Positions 37,640 to 50,090 of a stretch of DNA of 64,000 nucleotides are shown in pieces. Positions within the stretch are counted from its first letter, which is position 1, and each line of letters opens with the position of its first letter. Source of the stretch: Aselliscus stoliczkanus (lineage: Eukaryota > Chordata > Mammalia > Chiroptera > Hipposideridae); NCBI GenBank assembly GCA_033961575.1, contig CM066728.1:31992352-32056351 (forward strand). The letters are read 5' to 3'. The notes below the pieces were generated by a model. It had not been told where the DNA came from. It saw only the letters and a list, made by a program, of their open reading frames with translations, and ran no database searches. Made by a program: the position numbers and the translations under genes.

Positions 37640-39193
37640 GCCAGGATAACGCAGGCTTATTTGTGGAGTGCCAAGATGCACAAGAGAAACCTTACTCCTT
37701 CGCATATGGTACATTCCCTTTTTCTGAGATCAGGCTCTGGTTTCTAGCCTGGGGATGTAGAAGTGGGGTAAGGGAGCCAACTGTTCTAGTTCCTGTACAG
37801 ATATTTAATTAATCCTCCTGTGTTCAGCTTTCCATCGTTTTCCTGCCCTTCTTCTTTCTTGCAGACTCTCAGTGCAGAGGCTCTTTTGGGTACGGGAAGG
37901 CTGATCGGTTTCCTCTCACCTTCTCTGCAGCCTCCTCACAGCCTGTTTCATCAGTCCACGCACTCACATCTATCCTTCTGCCAGTAATTTCTCAAAAACT
38001 TACAAATACTAATGAGTCTCTCTGATTTTCTTTGCTGCATGGATACATTTCTTTATGTGCTTAGTCTATGCTTCTATTTCGGTGAAGTCTCATGGGGGAC
38101 ATGAAGTCAACACGTATACTCAGGCCTCCATCTTCTACCAAGTGGGACTACTTTTTAAAAATTTTTTCACTAGACTACTTCCATCCAGTGCCTATAACTG
38201 TGCATAAAAAAACCTTAACTGCTAACTTATAGAACAGCTAACCTTTCTAAGATCTAAACAAATGTAATAACTCCACAGCATTTCAATTCAATATAAATTG
38301 TCTATGCATCGGAAATCAATTATTTTCATACCTGAAGGATAGCAAATTATTGTTACTATAAACAATGCTTCATTAAGAACCTTAATCCACTTGGCGAAAC
38401 TCAAAAATGTTGTTTCTGTTTCACGTTCAAAGGTTTCCTTAAAAACTAAAAGGTAAAATGTATTTTTTCTACTTATCTCAGCAATTGAAAAATTATCAAT
38501 TAGCTATAAGATAGTGAAAACTAGACGTTTGAGTTAAAATTTTGCTTTTTTCCCCCAAAGAAAATAATGAGTGAAAGGGATCAACTACAGCAATATATGG
38601 AAGTTTGGTACTATAATTTATCATTGTTCATAAAATCAAATTTGAGAAAACAGTATAATCCTTAAAAATTCTGGAAACATATTAATTTCATGACAAACAT
38701 ACCAATGAATAACAAATATCACTGTTAAGAGATTTATGTGAATCACAATTAATTCAATCATTATGTTGATTTATTAGTTTACTGCCATTGTCTCATTGTT
38801 GGTTCATAAAATCAGACGTGGAACATATCTCTAGCCAAGAATTCCCAAAGAAACAGAAATGTAACAAGAAGCACGAGTCATATAAAGACAGCTTAAAATC
38901 TGCATCATATTATACACTATTTTTAAGATTTTAATTAGCTATAGAAGCAGAAAAACATTTTTAAAAATTACAAAATAATGTAGTTTACTTGATATAAACT
39001 TATAGGATATCTCAGTCATCCTGGCATTATCTTTTAATCTTTTAGAATTTCAAATTTTAAGTAGTGGAGAAGGAGGACTGCGTTGCAGGCGGATAGAGAA
39101 GATAAACTGACCTCAACTATCTCTCCTCATTTCTAAATTCTCTAGTCAATTTCACATTTTCAGTTCTTTATTTCTTAATATTTTAGTACCATT
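37640..39193. other. Spacer, unclassified
   Basis: No gene is supported. 37640-38150 is richer in C and T and may be an unrecognised old repeat; the rest is AT-rich unique sequence. Confidence 0.35.
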
Positions 39194-39210
39194 ACAAATA
39201 AGTTACTTTT

Positions 39211-39598
39211 TTTTTCTGTTTAAAGATTCTATTGGGGAATTGAGGGAGGGGAACAGACAAGTTGCTGTCCTTTGTTCTTCAGTCTAATTGTGGAGGACGT
39301 CGCTTCACTGGCCCATGTTGGTATCATCATTGTGCTCTTCCCAGGTGAGACAGATAGGTCGCCGGCCTCTGGACAGTTGCTCACAGTGGCTCTTGGCAAC
39401 TCACTCTGGCTCTTGGCAGCTCACTCTGGCTGCCAGCCACTCACTGTAACCGGGACTCAGCGCAGCCCAGCTCCAGGTGGAGCTGTTGTTCACCATCTTA
39501 GTTGTAGAGGGCAGTGTCACTGGCCCTCTATGTGGGATCCGAACCAGGGAGCTGGCATCCCAAGCCAGCTCTTAACTAATGTGCCAGTTGGCCGACCC
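39211..39598 (-). mobile_element. Long tRNA-headed SINE, inverted
   Basis: The full long form in minus orientation: tail at the left (reverse complement 'ccaatagaatctttaaac', so AATAAA has become AATAGA), head at the right. A perfect 17-bp target duplication, acaaataagttactttt, is at 39194-39210 and 39599-39615. The 116-codon plus frame at 39272-39622 is antisense SINE. Confidence 0.93.
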
Positions 39599-39615
39599 AC
39601 AAATAAGTTACTTTT

Positions 39616-40825
39616 AATTTAATATCAGAGTTACTTCAAAATCCTACATTAGACAAATGTGTTTGGAATTAAAATCCTACATTTGGACAAGTGAGCACCT
39701 GAAAATCAATCTGTGGCTTGCCATGGCCAGGTCATTTGATTTATTCAGATGTCTGACAGATGAAAAATCCAAATTCTAATTCATAATAATCATTGGAATA
39801 ATGTTTGGGAACCTCCCTAATTATTGTCATACAAGAAAAAGTAAAGAATTTCTCAATAAAAAGTAAATACTTACTTGTAATCATTTCTATATTTGAAATA
39901 GCCTCAACCACAGGAGTCCTAAATATACCAACTTAAAGAGAATATGTGGTAAAGTTTTGACTTTAAGGGAAAAATATAGCTAATAACCATGCTTTGAAGC
40001 AAATGAATAAAATAGTATGAAAAATATTTTTTCTTTCACTAAAGCAATAAAAATCGCTAAAGACAATATTATTGACATTTAACACAGCATAAAACTGTAA
40101 TAATGGATACTGTACTATTTTTGGTTTTTACTTCAGTGTTGTTTTTAAAGATTGATGGGAAAATAAAGAAAAATAAGATTAACTGCATGGCCAGGCCATC
40201 ATTAACTTTGGCTCCAACAGAACTAACTGGGATTTCTATTAATATGTTTCCATGATTAGGGCCACTCCCAGAGATTCTGTAAATCTTTAGGCCAGGACAG
40301 ATGTCATATTAAAACAAACAAAACAACATTACATCAACAACAACCAAAAAAACCCAAACTCCCTATAGGCTACCATGATGCCTGCCTAGGGTCTGGCACA
40401 CCTGGCACAGGCCAGCTTTACTTTCTCATGTCTTCCTTTATCTTTCCCAAGCCTTTGTCGTAGAAATCCTCATTCTTTCTCTGTCATCCAATTTATCTGC
40501 CTAACTTTCATGTAATGCTTTATTTCATTATTTGTCACAGGGTTGCCTTGCAGTTCATCTATGTCAGAACTGAAACTTTCAATGTTGCCCAAAAGCGACA
40601 CTGAAGTCAATTTATGCACTCTAAAATTTTATTTAAGGGGATTTCAAGGTCACAGAGGGATGACTGTTTAATGAATATTCTAATGTGAGTACGCGGTAGT
40701 ACAAAGCATAAGAAAAAATACTCAGGTCTTGATCTTTTATGCATTTAAGAAAAGCAATACATGACATAGAGCACGAGTTTCTGGTGAAAAGCAGTGCAGG
40801 TGGATTCAGATATATCAGTTTATAC
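39616..40825. other. Unique spacer
   Basis: I see no gene or clear repeat. An A/C-rich patch lies at 40310-40360. Confidence 0.4.
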
Positions 40826-40873
40826 CTGGCAGATTTCAGTACCCCAAGATATGTTGGTTTGTAACTCAGCAAT
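40826..40873 (-). other. Weak candidate exon, minus strand
   Basis: On the minus strand a strong acceptor (gagtttttttcctcag) precedes 48 nt that end at a modest donor (CTGCCAG|gtataa). One open frame reads LLSYKPTYLGVLKSA and ends two bases into a codon. Joined to the 44-nt candidate at 36415-36458, it stays in frame (the split codon is AGA). The agreement could be chance. Confidence 0.2.
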
Positions 40874-40879
40874 CTGAGG

Positions 40880-41570
40880 AAAAAAACTCTGATAATCTTT
40901 TAGTCAAAAGCAACCTCTCTGTGATATGGAAATCTTTATCAGTTATTACAGGGGATCTATTGTAGTGGTCTTGATAGTTTATTAGATTACGTAGCCTAGA
41001 AATGGTTAGATGCATTGTGGTTCAGTTTGAAATTTGTCTCCAAGCTCTTGTATTTTCAAACATTTCTGAAAATGCTTATAATACTTTTCCAACAGATTTT
41101 ATTTTAATAATTTCTAATTTCTTACTTATTCTGCAATTAGTTAGCTCATATGGGTATCATAATAATAACTATTGGTCTTATGATGCTAACATACATAATT
41201 TACCAGCTTCAGACTACTTATGCATGTTAATGAAATTCATTAGACTACAGAAATTGCCCAGGATACAATACATTTTAACTACATCAGACTTTTACCTTTG
41301 TTTTTCACTCTTTTTATACAAACGCAAAACTTTTTATTCTAGCTCATATGTATTAAAATTGCGTCTCATCAGGATTCGTTTTTCTGATAACTATGTAATC
41401 ACCTTTAAAAACTAATGGCTACACAGTGGAAGTTACTGGAAAACCAGATGCTTAAATAATTCCAGGAAACCTATCTCCTTCTTGATTGTTTCAAAACCTA
41501 ATTAATACTAAGATATTCTTGAAATTGTTTTTCTTTTGACCTTACCACACATACAGATATTTTTTAAAGT
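40880..41570. other. AT-rich spacer with a 137-codon open frame
   Basis: The plus frame 41002-41415 is the longest unexplained frame outside repeats. Its product is rich in L, I, F, S, Y and N, has no motif I recognise, and lacks a Kozak-like context or neighbouring exon signals. A frame this long is not surprising at this AT content. Confidence 0.4.
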
Positions 41571-41579
41571 TCATAGCAT

Positions 41580-41855
41580 TTTATTTATTTTATTTTATTA
41601 TTATTATTACAGATGTACAAAACGATGCAATAGTTATTTTTTTCCACCCCTTACAAAGTGACTCCCCCCTCCCTTGCCCCCCACACCCGATATCATACAT
41701 ATCTATTACAATTCCATTGACTCCATCCCTACACTATATTCCACATCCCATGACTATATATGTGTTAAATTATAGTTAACATCTAATATTATTCAGTGGC
41801 AGCTTCAGATGTACAGTGCAGTGGTCACGCCTCTACACCATCCATGAAGTATTTT
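41580..41855 (-). repeat. L1 3' end fragment
   Basis: Reverse-oriented L1 3' UTR: a (TTTTA)n tail, then 'cagatgtacaaaacgatgca', a C-rich patch and 'ctctacaccatccatgaagt'. Confidence 0.85.
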
Positions 41856-42276
41856 ATTTTTGATTCAGGGAAATACTACAACATTAAAAGAATAATAACT
41901 TAAGAGCCAGAAATAACCCCTTTAAAAAAAAATTTTTTTTTTTGTAAACGTCCCAAATTAAGTTGTCTAAGATATAAGTAGATTAGAAGCTCAAATAAAC
42001 AGATAAATCTGAGTTTGTTTTGAGCTGTGAGAAGATTTCTTTTAAAATATGGCAATTCCTACAGAAAATAGATAATGTAAATATGCTTTTATTCCAAAAT
42101 ACCATTTGTAAATGGTCATATAAGAAACTTTGTGAGACGGAGAAAAAAAGAGTTGGAGGACATTTATTGGGCTTAGTAACTAAAGTTTTCATAAACCACA
42201 AACTTTTGTACTGGAAAATAGAACAACTCTTTAAGAAAACAAAAGTATTTGTTCAGCTATTAAAAAACAAAAAAGA
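41856..42276. other. AT-rich spacer
   Basis: I see no gene. The overlapping frames at 41983-42394 are opposite-strand frames in AT-rich DNA and partly in the SINE. Confidence 0.4.
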
Positions 42277-42366
42277 GGGCCAGCCGAATGGTGCAGTGGT
42301 TAAGTGCTGGCTTGGGAAGCCAGCGGCTCCAGTTCGGGTCCCACATATGAGGGCCAGTGACACTTC
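42277..42366 (+). mobile_element. Short tRNA-headed SINE
   Basis: Head 'ggccagccgaatggtgcagt' to 'ggccagtgacact', slightly shorter at the 3' end than its relatives and with only a short A-rich tail. I cannot fix a clean target duplication. Confidence 0.85.
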
Positions 42367-42369
42367 ATT

Positions 42370-42929
42370 TCTAAAAAAATCAAGTATTTGCTGAGTGTCT
42401 GTCGTGTGCCTAACTAATTTGAGACTAATGTAGTTCCTAAATTACAATATGTGATAATTTGGGAAATAACTTTTGCATAATAGAATGTGTTTTCAAATTA
42501 ATATCAAATGAAAAGTTCCAAATAAAAGCTTTCTGGCTAGACTATCAGTGAATTAGGTTTCCAACTTGACAGCTTATATAATTTACTTGAGAATATTTTT
42601 TATTTCTAAAAAAAGGCAGACATAAAGTGTGGTGTGTATAAATTAGGAAATACATAAATATAATACTGAGGTGTGAAAAAAGGACATCTATGTATTTAGG
42701 TAATTACTAATTGTTTTTTCATGTAAAATGAGTGTACTGTATACATGATACATATAAATTATACCTATATAAAGGGTGTATACTCCTAAATTTTTATGGA
42801 TAGGGTATACAATCAGGGAAGGCTGGAGTAAAACAATAAAAATTTCTGACAATAACACTGGAGAATATCTCATGACATTTGAATGGAATTATTTCTTAAA
42901 TAAGGCTTGTAAAATAGGATCCATGAAGG
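42370..42929. other. AT-rich spacer
   Basis: I see no gene or clear repeat. Confidence 0.4.
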
Positions 42930-43880
42930 AAAATATTGAGATGTAAGTCTGATAAATTAGATCACATTAAAATTAAAAATTTCTTTTCCTCAAAAGATAC
43001 CTTAAGATAGTAAAAAAAGCAAGCCACAGAGTGGGAAAAGATAATATCAACATATATTATCAACAAAGGGCTTCTAGCTAAAATATCTACAAATCAGTAT
43101 GAAAAACAGACAACTTGATAGATCATTGGACAAGAGTCCTGAAAAGGCACTATATGTAAGGGGATATCTAAAAAGTCAATAAATATGTCAAAAAGTGCTC
43201 AACTGAATAATAATCAGGGAAACACAAACTAAAAGTTCAGTGTGACACAGCTCTACAAAATCACCAAAATGGCTGAAATGAAAAACACTGACCATACCAA
43301 CTTCTGAAGAAGATGTAGCAACCAGAGCTCTCATACACAGCTGGTACTAAGCAAGTTTGAACAGCCACTTAGGAAACTGATTATCTACTAAAATTGAACC
43401 TGCAATTCCTGTGATCCAGCAATTCTTATCTAAGTATATACTCAACCGAAATGCATACACATGTGCATCACGCAGAGTGCCAACTCAAGTGTCCATCAAT
43501 ATGAAAAATGGTTAAACACACTGTGCTTTGGCCATAAAATGGAATACTATGCAGGCTGGTATACAAAGTATTGCTACACACAATATGGAGGAACCTCACA
43601 CATGTAATACTGAGCAAAACAACCCAGAGGCAAATAGTACATTCTGACTGAATCAAATTATAGAAGTTTATAAAGCAGGCAAAACTAACCCATCATATTA
43701 GAATGGTTGAGAGAGTGGTTAACATTTGGGAGCAGAGAAGGGGCAGTGGTGAGGAATCAGTAAGAGGGCTTTTGTGTAAGCAGATAACACGTTCTTTCTT
43801 CAGTGGGTGGTGGCTGCACAGCTGTGTTCATTTTGTGATAACTCATTGAGCTGTACATGTGTTCTACTTCAAGAAAACAT
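42930..43880 (+). repeat. Old L1 3' end
   Basis: Decayed ORF2 C-terminus and 3' UTR in L1 order: 'aagccacagagtgggaaaag', 'gaaacacaaactaaaagttc', 'tgtgatccagcaattcttat', 'aaatggaatactatgcaggc' and 'gagctgtacatgtgttctac'. Confidence 0.75.
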
Positions 43881-44915
43881 ATGGAGACAAAAGGCTAACT
43901 CGAGCAGTTCTAGTCTGAAGATGACTTTATTCTTTTCTTAAACAGTGGGCAAATTTTTCTTCTGATTTTTCACAGAATCCCACTGAATAAACGGAAAGGT
44001 AAAACCGCTTTAGTAAAATACCTAAAATGTTCTCATTCTTGTAAGATCATCGTTAGCAAGTGCACTGTTTATTTTAATTTTTATATAACTATCACTGGAA
44101 ACTTAAAAGCCTACAAAGAAATCAACTGGAGAGTAAGAGCTGAACATGAACACTGGACTCTATTGCCATAGACTCCAGAAACTAACAAGGAAGCAGGATA
44201 AAATGAAATCTTTTTAACGTAAGAGAAAAGCTAAGTTGTATTGAAAAATTGTTGAAGATACATATGAAAACAACTACTTCTGAACTGAACAACACTTCCT
44301 ACGCCCTGCAAGGCAGAGAAGTTGTCTAAAATCAGCTGTACTTAACTGTTTCTAGTTAAAGAACCACTTTGTACTGACTGAATTTTCTATGGGAACTGCA
44401 GAACCAACAACTGCACTGCCACATTCTGAAGGGCAGACATCTTGTTTCCGACACTAACTAGCACTTCAGGATTGCAAATACCTGTATATTTATTTCAGAA
44501 ATCCAGGTTACATTTGCATTTTTGTTTTGTTATCCAGTAAGCAAGCTGGCTTTTGTGAGTTATTCACTGGCATACTGGTTTGAACCAAATTGGGTTGAAA
44601 CAAAGCAGATCTGATTTGGAGGGCTCTGAGGTGTTAGAAGGGGGGCCCGGAAGTGGATCTATATAGTATTGTAGACATACAAGTTAAATATCTCTGTCCT
44701 AAAGAAAGTCTTTTTCATATTTAAGTATTAAAATCATGATTAAAAAAAGACAAATGAGTTAGAAAAAACTTTAGTCTATGGTGTTGGGACCAATACTCTA
44801 CCTCAAAAGAACCTTAGCACAAATAATTGGAATTAATAATGCTCAGTAAGCTGAAAAAAATGACAAAAGCTAATCTGAGATGTTAATTATTTCCTTAGAG
44901 ATAATATAGAGAACT
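43881..44915. other. Unique spacer
   Basis: I see no gene or clear repeat in this kilobase. Confidence 0.4.
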
Positions 44916-44919
44916 TTTG

Positions 44920-45080
44920 TGTGCCAGCTACAGTTAAAATTGCTTTACATATATTGACTCGTTTACCCCTCTAGCAGCCTATGATACAGAATGAGACACA
45001 GAGAAGTTAAGTACTTGTGCAAGGTCACATGAATGGCATTTGAACCCAGGCAATCTGATTATCATTCTATGCTCATTCCA
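44920..45080 (-). repeat. MIR fragment
   Basis: 'agagaagttaagtacttgtgc', 'aaggtcacatgaatggc' and 'tttgaacccaggcaatctga' are the reverse complement of the MIR consensus. Confidence 0.8.
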
Positions 45081-45149
45081 GAAAAGATTAGTCAAGTCTA
45101 GCTAAAAGTGTACCCGAATAAAATATGGAGCATAGCAGCATTTATACTA

Positions 45150-46010
45150 TTCGCTCATTCAACAAATATTTGTTGATTGCTTATGATGGTCCAGGCACTA
45201 TACTGGGTGCTCAGAATACAGGAGTTTATAAATATAAAGTCCCCTGCCCTTGTGGACTTTGCACTTCAATGAAGGCTGACAGACAATGAACAAATAAGTA
45301 AAATATATAATTTGTCTAATAAAATATGGAGTTTGTCTGAAGCTATGGGGAATGCTGGAAATATGGTGAATTGTTATTTCCTAAGCTAGACAGGAAAGGT
45401 CTCACTGATAAGATGCCATTTGAGCAAAGATCTGAAAGAAGTGAATGGATAAACCATGAAGATCCCTGGTAATAGAACATTACAGAAAAACCAGCAAGTA
45501 CAAAGTCCCTGAGGAGAAAGTGTGCATGATGTCTTCAAGAAACAACAAAGAGACAGTATAACTGGAACACAGTAACTAAGCAAGAAGGAGATTAGTAGAT
45601 GATTAGGTAAAAAAGGCAGTAGAGAGGATTTTGGCTATCATTTTCAGATAGGAAGTCATCTGAGGGATTTGCACAGAAAACCCAAACTTCAGAGTATTTT
45701 GGGCTTTAAGGGTTCTAAAAGAATCCCTGGTAATTGGAAAAGTGAGGTTTTGTATAAACAGAAGAGGGGAAGAGTAATAAACAAAAATTGGAGGACTGTA
45801 ATCAATGAAGTGAATAGGTTGAAGGGTCAGGGTCTCTATTTGGCAGTGGAAAACAACAGGAGAAGAGACTAAAATTCTCACTGGCATTGTGGTTAGCGAG
45901 AATGGGGTCTGAGTCAACATCCACTATGGAAGCCAGGTGATGGTGGAGGCAGGAGTAACAAAGGAAAGCAGGGAAGTCTGCAGCAGCAGTACAGTAATAC
46001 AATGAATTCC
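45150..46010 (+). repeat. Ancient interspersed repeat, long copy
   Basis: 'cattcaacaaatatttgttg', 'tccaggcactatactgggtg', 'tttgagcaaagatctgaaag' and 'acaaagtccctgaggagaaa' follow the same old mammalian family as 14690-14995. All frames inside are non-coding. Confidence 0.6.
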
Positions 46011-46567
46011 TCATAGAAAGACAGAATATCACTGGACAGCTATGCCAATCAACTAGAATAGCTCTGCTAAGCTAATAAACACTCTTATGTCAGGTGTTCG
46101 AAAGACTGACTGTTCAAAAAACAAACAAAAAAGCACTGGATGTCACTGAAAGGAAAACAATTTCAACTTCGTAATAACCATTAAAACAAGGTCACATGAA
46201 CAGGAAAAATACCCATAGTTCACATATAAATCCTCATGGCAGTAATAATCGAATGCATATGGCTTTGAAGATGGGTAAAATTATTACTTTAATTCAGTGG
46301 AACGGATGAATACGGAATGATACAGACTGCTTACACAAATATATTTAAAATGAAATAAAATTTAGTGTTGAAATGGAGAAGCTATAGAAATGTCCAGTAA
46401 TGATGCATTTAAATAAGGCAGTGTGGCTGTAACTGCATGTAAATAATGTAATACTGTAAATAATTTACAGAGTTATGAACTAGCTAAAAAATAGTATGAG
46501 TTCTAAAAACATACTCAACAGAATAATTTCATCTCTAAGATTAAAGGGTCTCAGAATCGCTTTGAAA
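46011..46567. other. Unique spacer
   Basis: I see no gene or clear repeat. Confidence 0.4.
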
Positions 46568-46868
46568 CATTTTTTTTAAATTTTTTATTAGTTTCAGGTG
46601 TACAAAGCTACGTAATAGTCAGACATAATAGCAAAGATATGGAAACAACCAAAATACCCATCAACAGACAATTGGAGTAACAAACTGTACATTTATACAA
46701 TGGAGTATTACTGGGCCATATAAAAGAATGAAATCTTACCATTTGCAACAACATGGATGGACCTAGAGAATATTATGCTAAGTGAAATAAGTCAGATGGA
46801 GAAAGACAAATACCATACGATCTCACTTATATGTGGAATCTAAAGAACAGAATAAACGAACAGAGTCC
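46568..46868 (-). mobile_element. L1 fragment with 5' inversion (twin-priming product)
   Basis: From the left there is a T-rich tail and the L1 3' terminus in minus orientation (46568-46627, 'gtttcaggtgtacaaagcta'), joined directly to an upstream L1 3' UTR segment in plus orientation (46628-46868, 'agcaaagatatggaaacaac'). Read on the minus strand this is an inverted 5' part followed by the 3' end and poly(A). The flanks share only a diverged match, so the target duplication is uncertain. Confidence 0.75.
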
Positions 46869-46869
46869 C

Positions 46870-47618
46870 TTTTGTGACGCGATCCCCTAAAGTATAAATG
46901 ATTGCTGGAGCACAGAAAGCAGCTGACTGGGGCCTTGGAAGTGTGCTGGGGGACACGGCCAATCACTCAGAAAAGAGTAGGGATCAGAGCAGTCCGTGCA
47001 GGGTCTGAGACTCCTCATTTTGCGGGAAAACACTCAACCAGTCTATCCAACTGTCTACATCCTACCAATGAACTTCAACCTTGAAGGTGTTATTTGTAAG
47101 AGGACACAGAAATCAATGATTTGTATGCTATAATTTCAGATCTGTGCTTTTTATACATTTTGCCGTTTATTTCTTCCATTTGTGAAATGTGTCAGAATCT
47201 ACTCATCTACTTAAAAAACAAAACAAAACAAAAGCAAAGAACGCTAATATAATTAAGGAGAGTGCGGCCTAATAATAGGAAGCTCATCAATCAAAAACAT
47301 AGATTATATGGAGAATAGGTTGATAATAAGTACTTGTTAATTCCTTTGAGGGCTCTTTTTGGTCCTTCAAGATTCTGAATTATGAAAGCTGTAATTCCCT
47401 TTGGCTGCTAATTGTAGGGCTGCTGTTTGTTTGTTAGATTTAGAGTTCCAATTTGAATCAGCTGGCTTTTTGGAAAGCTGCAAAGCTGCCACATGAATTT
47501 CAGGTAATTCACTTTCCTATTACACTTGTTAGATTCACTGTTTCTTGGCTCTCACCGCTTCATCTATTGTGATTTTATTGGAGATGCACTTTCAGAGTTC
47601 TTGCACGTCTGAATTATC
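46870..47618. other. Spacer
   Basis: I see no gene. An (AAAAC)n tract lies at 47214-47234. Confidence 0.4.
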
Positions 47619-47619
47619 T

Positions 47620-47925
47620 TTGTTTGTTCTCACATTTCATGGAGAGTTTGGCTGGGTATATAGACTTCTAATTTCAAAATCATTCTTTTACGGAACCCAA
47701 AAGATATTTTTTCTCCCTTATGCCTCAGAATTCAGGGTTGCTGATGAGAAGTATAATACCAGTTTGATTTGTGTTCTTTTGTTGGTCCTTTTTTTTTTTT
47801 TGCCTCTTTGGTATCTCTTAGGATTTTCTTTATCTTTGGTGGACTGAAACTCCAAGAGTATGTATTTACATGGGAGCATTTCATTCACTCATTCTGTTTG
47901 AGTCTTGTTCAGCCCAGCCCATCCA
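47620..47925 (-). repeat. Antisense remnant of L1/HAL1 ORF1
   Basis: In plus view, 'gagtttggctgggtatatag', 'gttgctgatgagaagtataa' and 'tctttggtatctcttaggat' follow the order of the reverse complement of the ORF1 C-terminal domain region seen in the HAL1 at 50.7-51.1 kb. The 100-codon plus frame here (47545-47847) is therefore probably antisense repeat, not a gene. Confidence 0.5.
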
Positions 47926-48388
47926 TCTAAAGATGAATAGCATTCTTCAGGTCTTGTGCTTTTTTTTTTTACTATTTCCTTTAAGTTTTACTCTGTAGCA
48001 CGCATACATTATTTGTGCCCATCCACTATCTTTCTTTTTTTCCAGGTTCAATAATATTTATTCTGAGGAACGACAGCCATAGGTTCCAGGACTTGCCAGC
48101 CTTTCAATGTTTTGTAAAAATATTAGAGACGTGAAAAACAAAACTTAATGGCTCCAATATAAAAAAGAAAACTCTGAGCTCAAAATTACAGTTATTAATT
48201 AAATACCTCCAAATATGACATTGTATCTTTAAGTCACTTGCAGATAAAACTGATAAAACTTAAAATTATAGAAGTCATTTAAAAAATTATATTTGCTCAG
48301 GAATGCCTTAGGCCAAAAGAATGCTCACAAAGTCCTCAACTCCTGCTTCAGTTACTTCGGAGTTTTCCACCTTTCCTGTTACTTCCAT
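47926..48388. other. Spacer
   Basis: I see no gene or clear repeat. Confidence 0.4.
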
Positions 48389-48690
48389 TCTTTTTTTTTT
48401 TTTTTTTAAGTTTCAGGTGTACAAAACAATGTAATAGTTAGACATTTATACCCCTCACAAAGTGATAACCCCCCTCCATCTACTCCCCTCTGACATCGTA
48501 TATAGCTGTTAAAATTCTACTGACTCTATTCCCTATGCTGCACTCCACATACCATGACTATATAATTAAACTATAGTTACCATTCAATATTATTCAGCTT
48601 CAAGTGGTCAGGCATCTACACCATCCATGAAGTGGTCTCCCTAATATAAGACAAGTGCCCATCTGACACCCTACAAAATCCATTATCTTT
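48389..48690 (-). repeat. L1 3' end fragment
   Basis: A T16 tail then 'gtttcaggtgtacaaaacaa', a C-rich patch, and 'ctacaccatccatgaagtgg' in reverse L1 order. It is the same subfamily type as the 3' ends at 27965 and 41580. Confidence 0.88.
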
Positions 48691-48739
48691 GTACACCTTT
48701 CTATGTTATATTTCACACCTTATGTTCTTAAAAAATAAG

Positions 48740-49110
48740 AACGTTATATAGTTCGTTAGAAAGTGATAGATGCTACTGAAAAACGTAAAACTAGAGCAGT
48801 ATAAGGAAGTTCAGATGCTCGGGGTGGAGTGGGATTTTGAACAGGACCATCGAGGTAGGCCTCATTGAGAAGTTGACATGTGAGCATGGAGAAAAGTCTA
48901 TGTGGCTATGAGGGAAGAACATTCCAGGGGTAGCTAATAGCCCAAGGCCCTAAAACAGAAAGTCCCTGGCCTGTATGAGGAACAGTAAGAAGATTAGTGT
49001 GGGTGAAGTGAAATGAGTAAGGAAGAGAGTAGTTTAAATAAGATCAGAGAGCAGACAAACAGGGGGGCCACATCATTTAGGATTTTACAGGCTGATGTAG
49101 AGACTTCTCA
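48740..49110 (+). repeat. Ancient interspersed repeat
   Basis: 'aagaacattccaggggtagc', 'ggcctgtatgaggaacagta' and 'ggggccacatcatttaggat' belong to the same old mammalian family as 45150-46010. Confidence 0.6.
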
Positions 49111-49414
49111 GTCTGAGCGAATGGCAAGTCTTTGCAAAGTAGAACTGCAATGGTTAAATTTGAGCATTTCCTCTTTGATTGGTAGTAAATATATTTAAAT
49201 ATATTTAATGTTTTAGTTATTAAAATTACATGTTTTATTTTTATTTTATTTCTATCATAAGCTTACAAATTTTGACAAAAAAGAAAACCATTACTATGAC
49301 ATGAAGGTAAAATGTAGATAAGTGTCACAGAAAAAATTATGCAAGATTTTCAAGTTGAAGTGCTCTTAGAAAACATTTCCATCATATAGGTGGTTATCAT
49401 CTCTATCTGTTTTT
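49111..49414. other. AT-rich spacer
   Basis: I see no gene or clear repeat. Confidence 0.4.
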
Positions 49415-49760
49415 TGAAAAAGATTTATATTAAAGTATAGCTAACATACAATATTATATTAGTTTTGGGGTTCACTATAGTTATTCAACATTTATACATC
49501 TAAAGAAGTGATCACCATGATAAGTCCAGCAACCATCTAATACCACACCACACTATCACAATATTATTGACTATATTTTCTATGCTGTATATTATATCCC
49601 CAAGACTTATTTGTTTGTTTTATACCTGGAAGCTTGAAACTATTATTCCCATTCACTTCCCGCCCTTTAAAAAATTTTCCATTACAGTTGATAGTCAATA
49701 TTATTTTATATTAATTTCAGGTGTACAGCATACTGGATAGGCATTGATATAATTTAGGAG

Positions 49761-50090
49761 GTGATCCCCCTGACTAGTCTAGTACCCACCTCGCACTATA
49801 TATAGTTATTACCATATTACTGACTATATTTCCTTATGCTTTACTTTATAACCCCATGACAATTTTGTAACTACCGATTTGTACTGCTTAATCCCTTCAC
49901 CTTTTTCAGCCTGTCACTCAACCCCCTCTATCACCCCAACAAATCTGGTACCCACCTGACACCATACATAGTTATTACAATATTTTTGACAATATTCCGT
50001 ATGCTATAACCTCTATTCCCATGACTACTGTGTAATAACAAATTTGTACTTCTTAAGCCCTTCACCTTTTCCACCTACTCTTCAAGCCTG
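49761..50090 (-). repeat. Tandem ~166-bp repeat in the HAL1 3' UTR
   Basis: Two diverged units in direct tandem, aligned at 'agtacccacc' (49782) and 'ggtacccacc' (49948): each has 'tagttattac', 'tgac(a)tat', a 'tatgct' block, 'catgac' and 'cccttcacctttt'. A third, more diverged relative lies at 49510-49672. Confidence 0.85.

Noticed and set aside
39272..39622. 116-codon plus frame
   Set aside because: It is antisense of a long SINE bounded by a perfect 17-bp duplication.
47545..47847. 100-codon plus frame with membrane-like residues
   Set aside because: It most likely reads the antisense of an L1/HAL1 ORF1 remnant.
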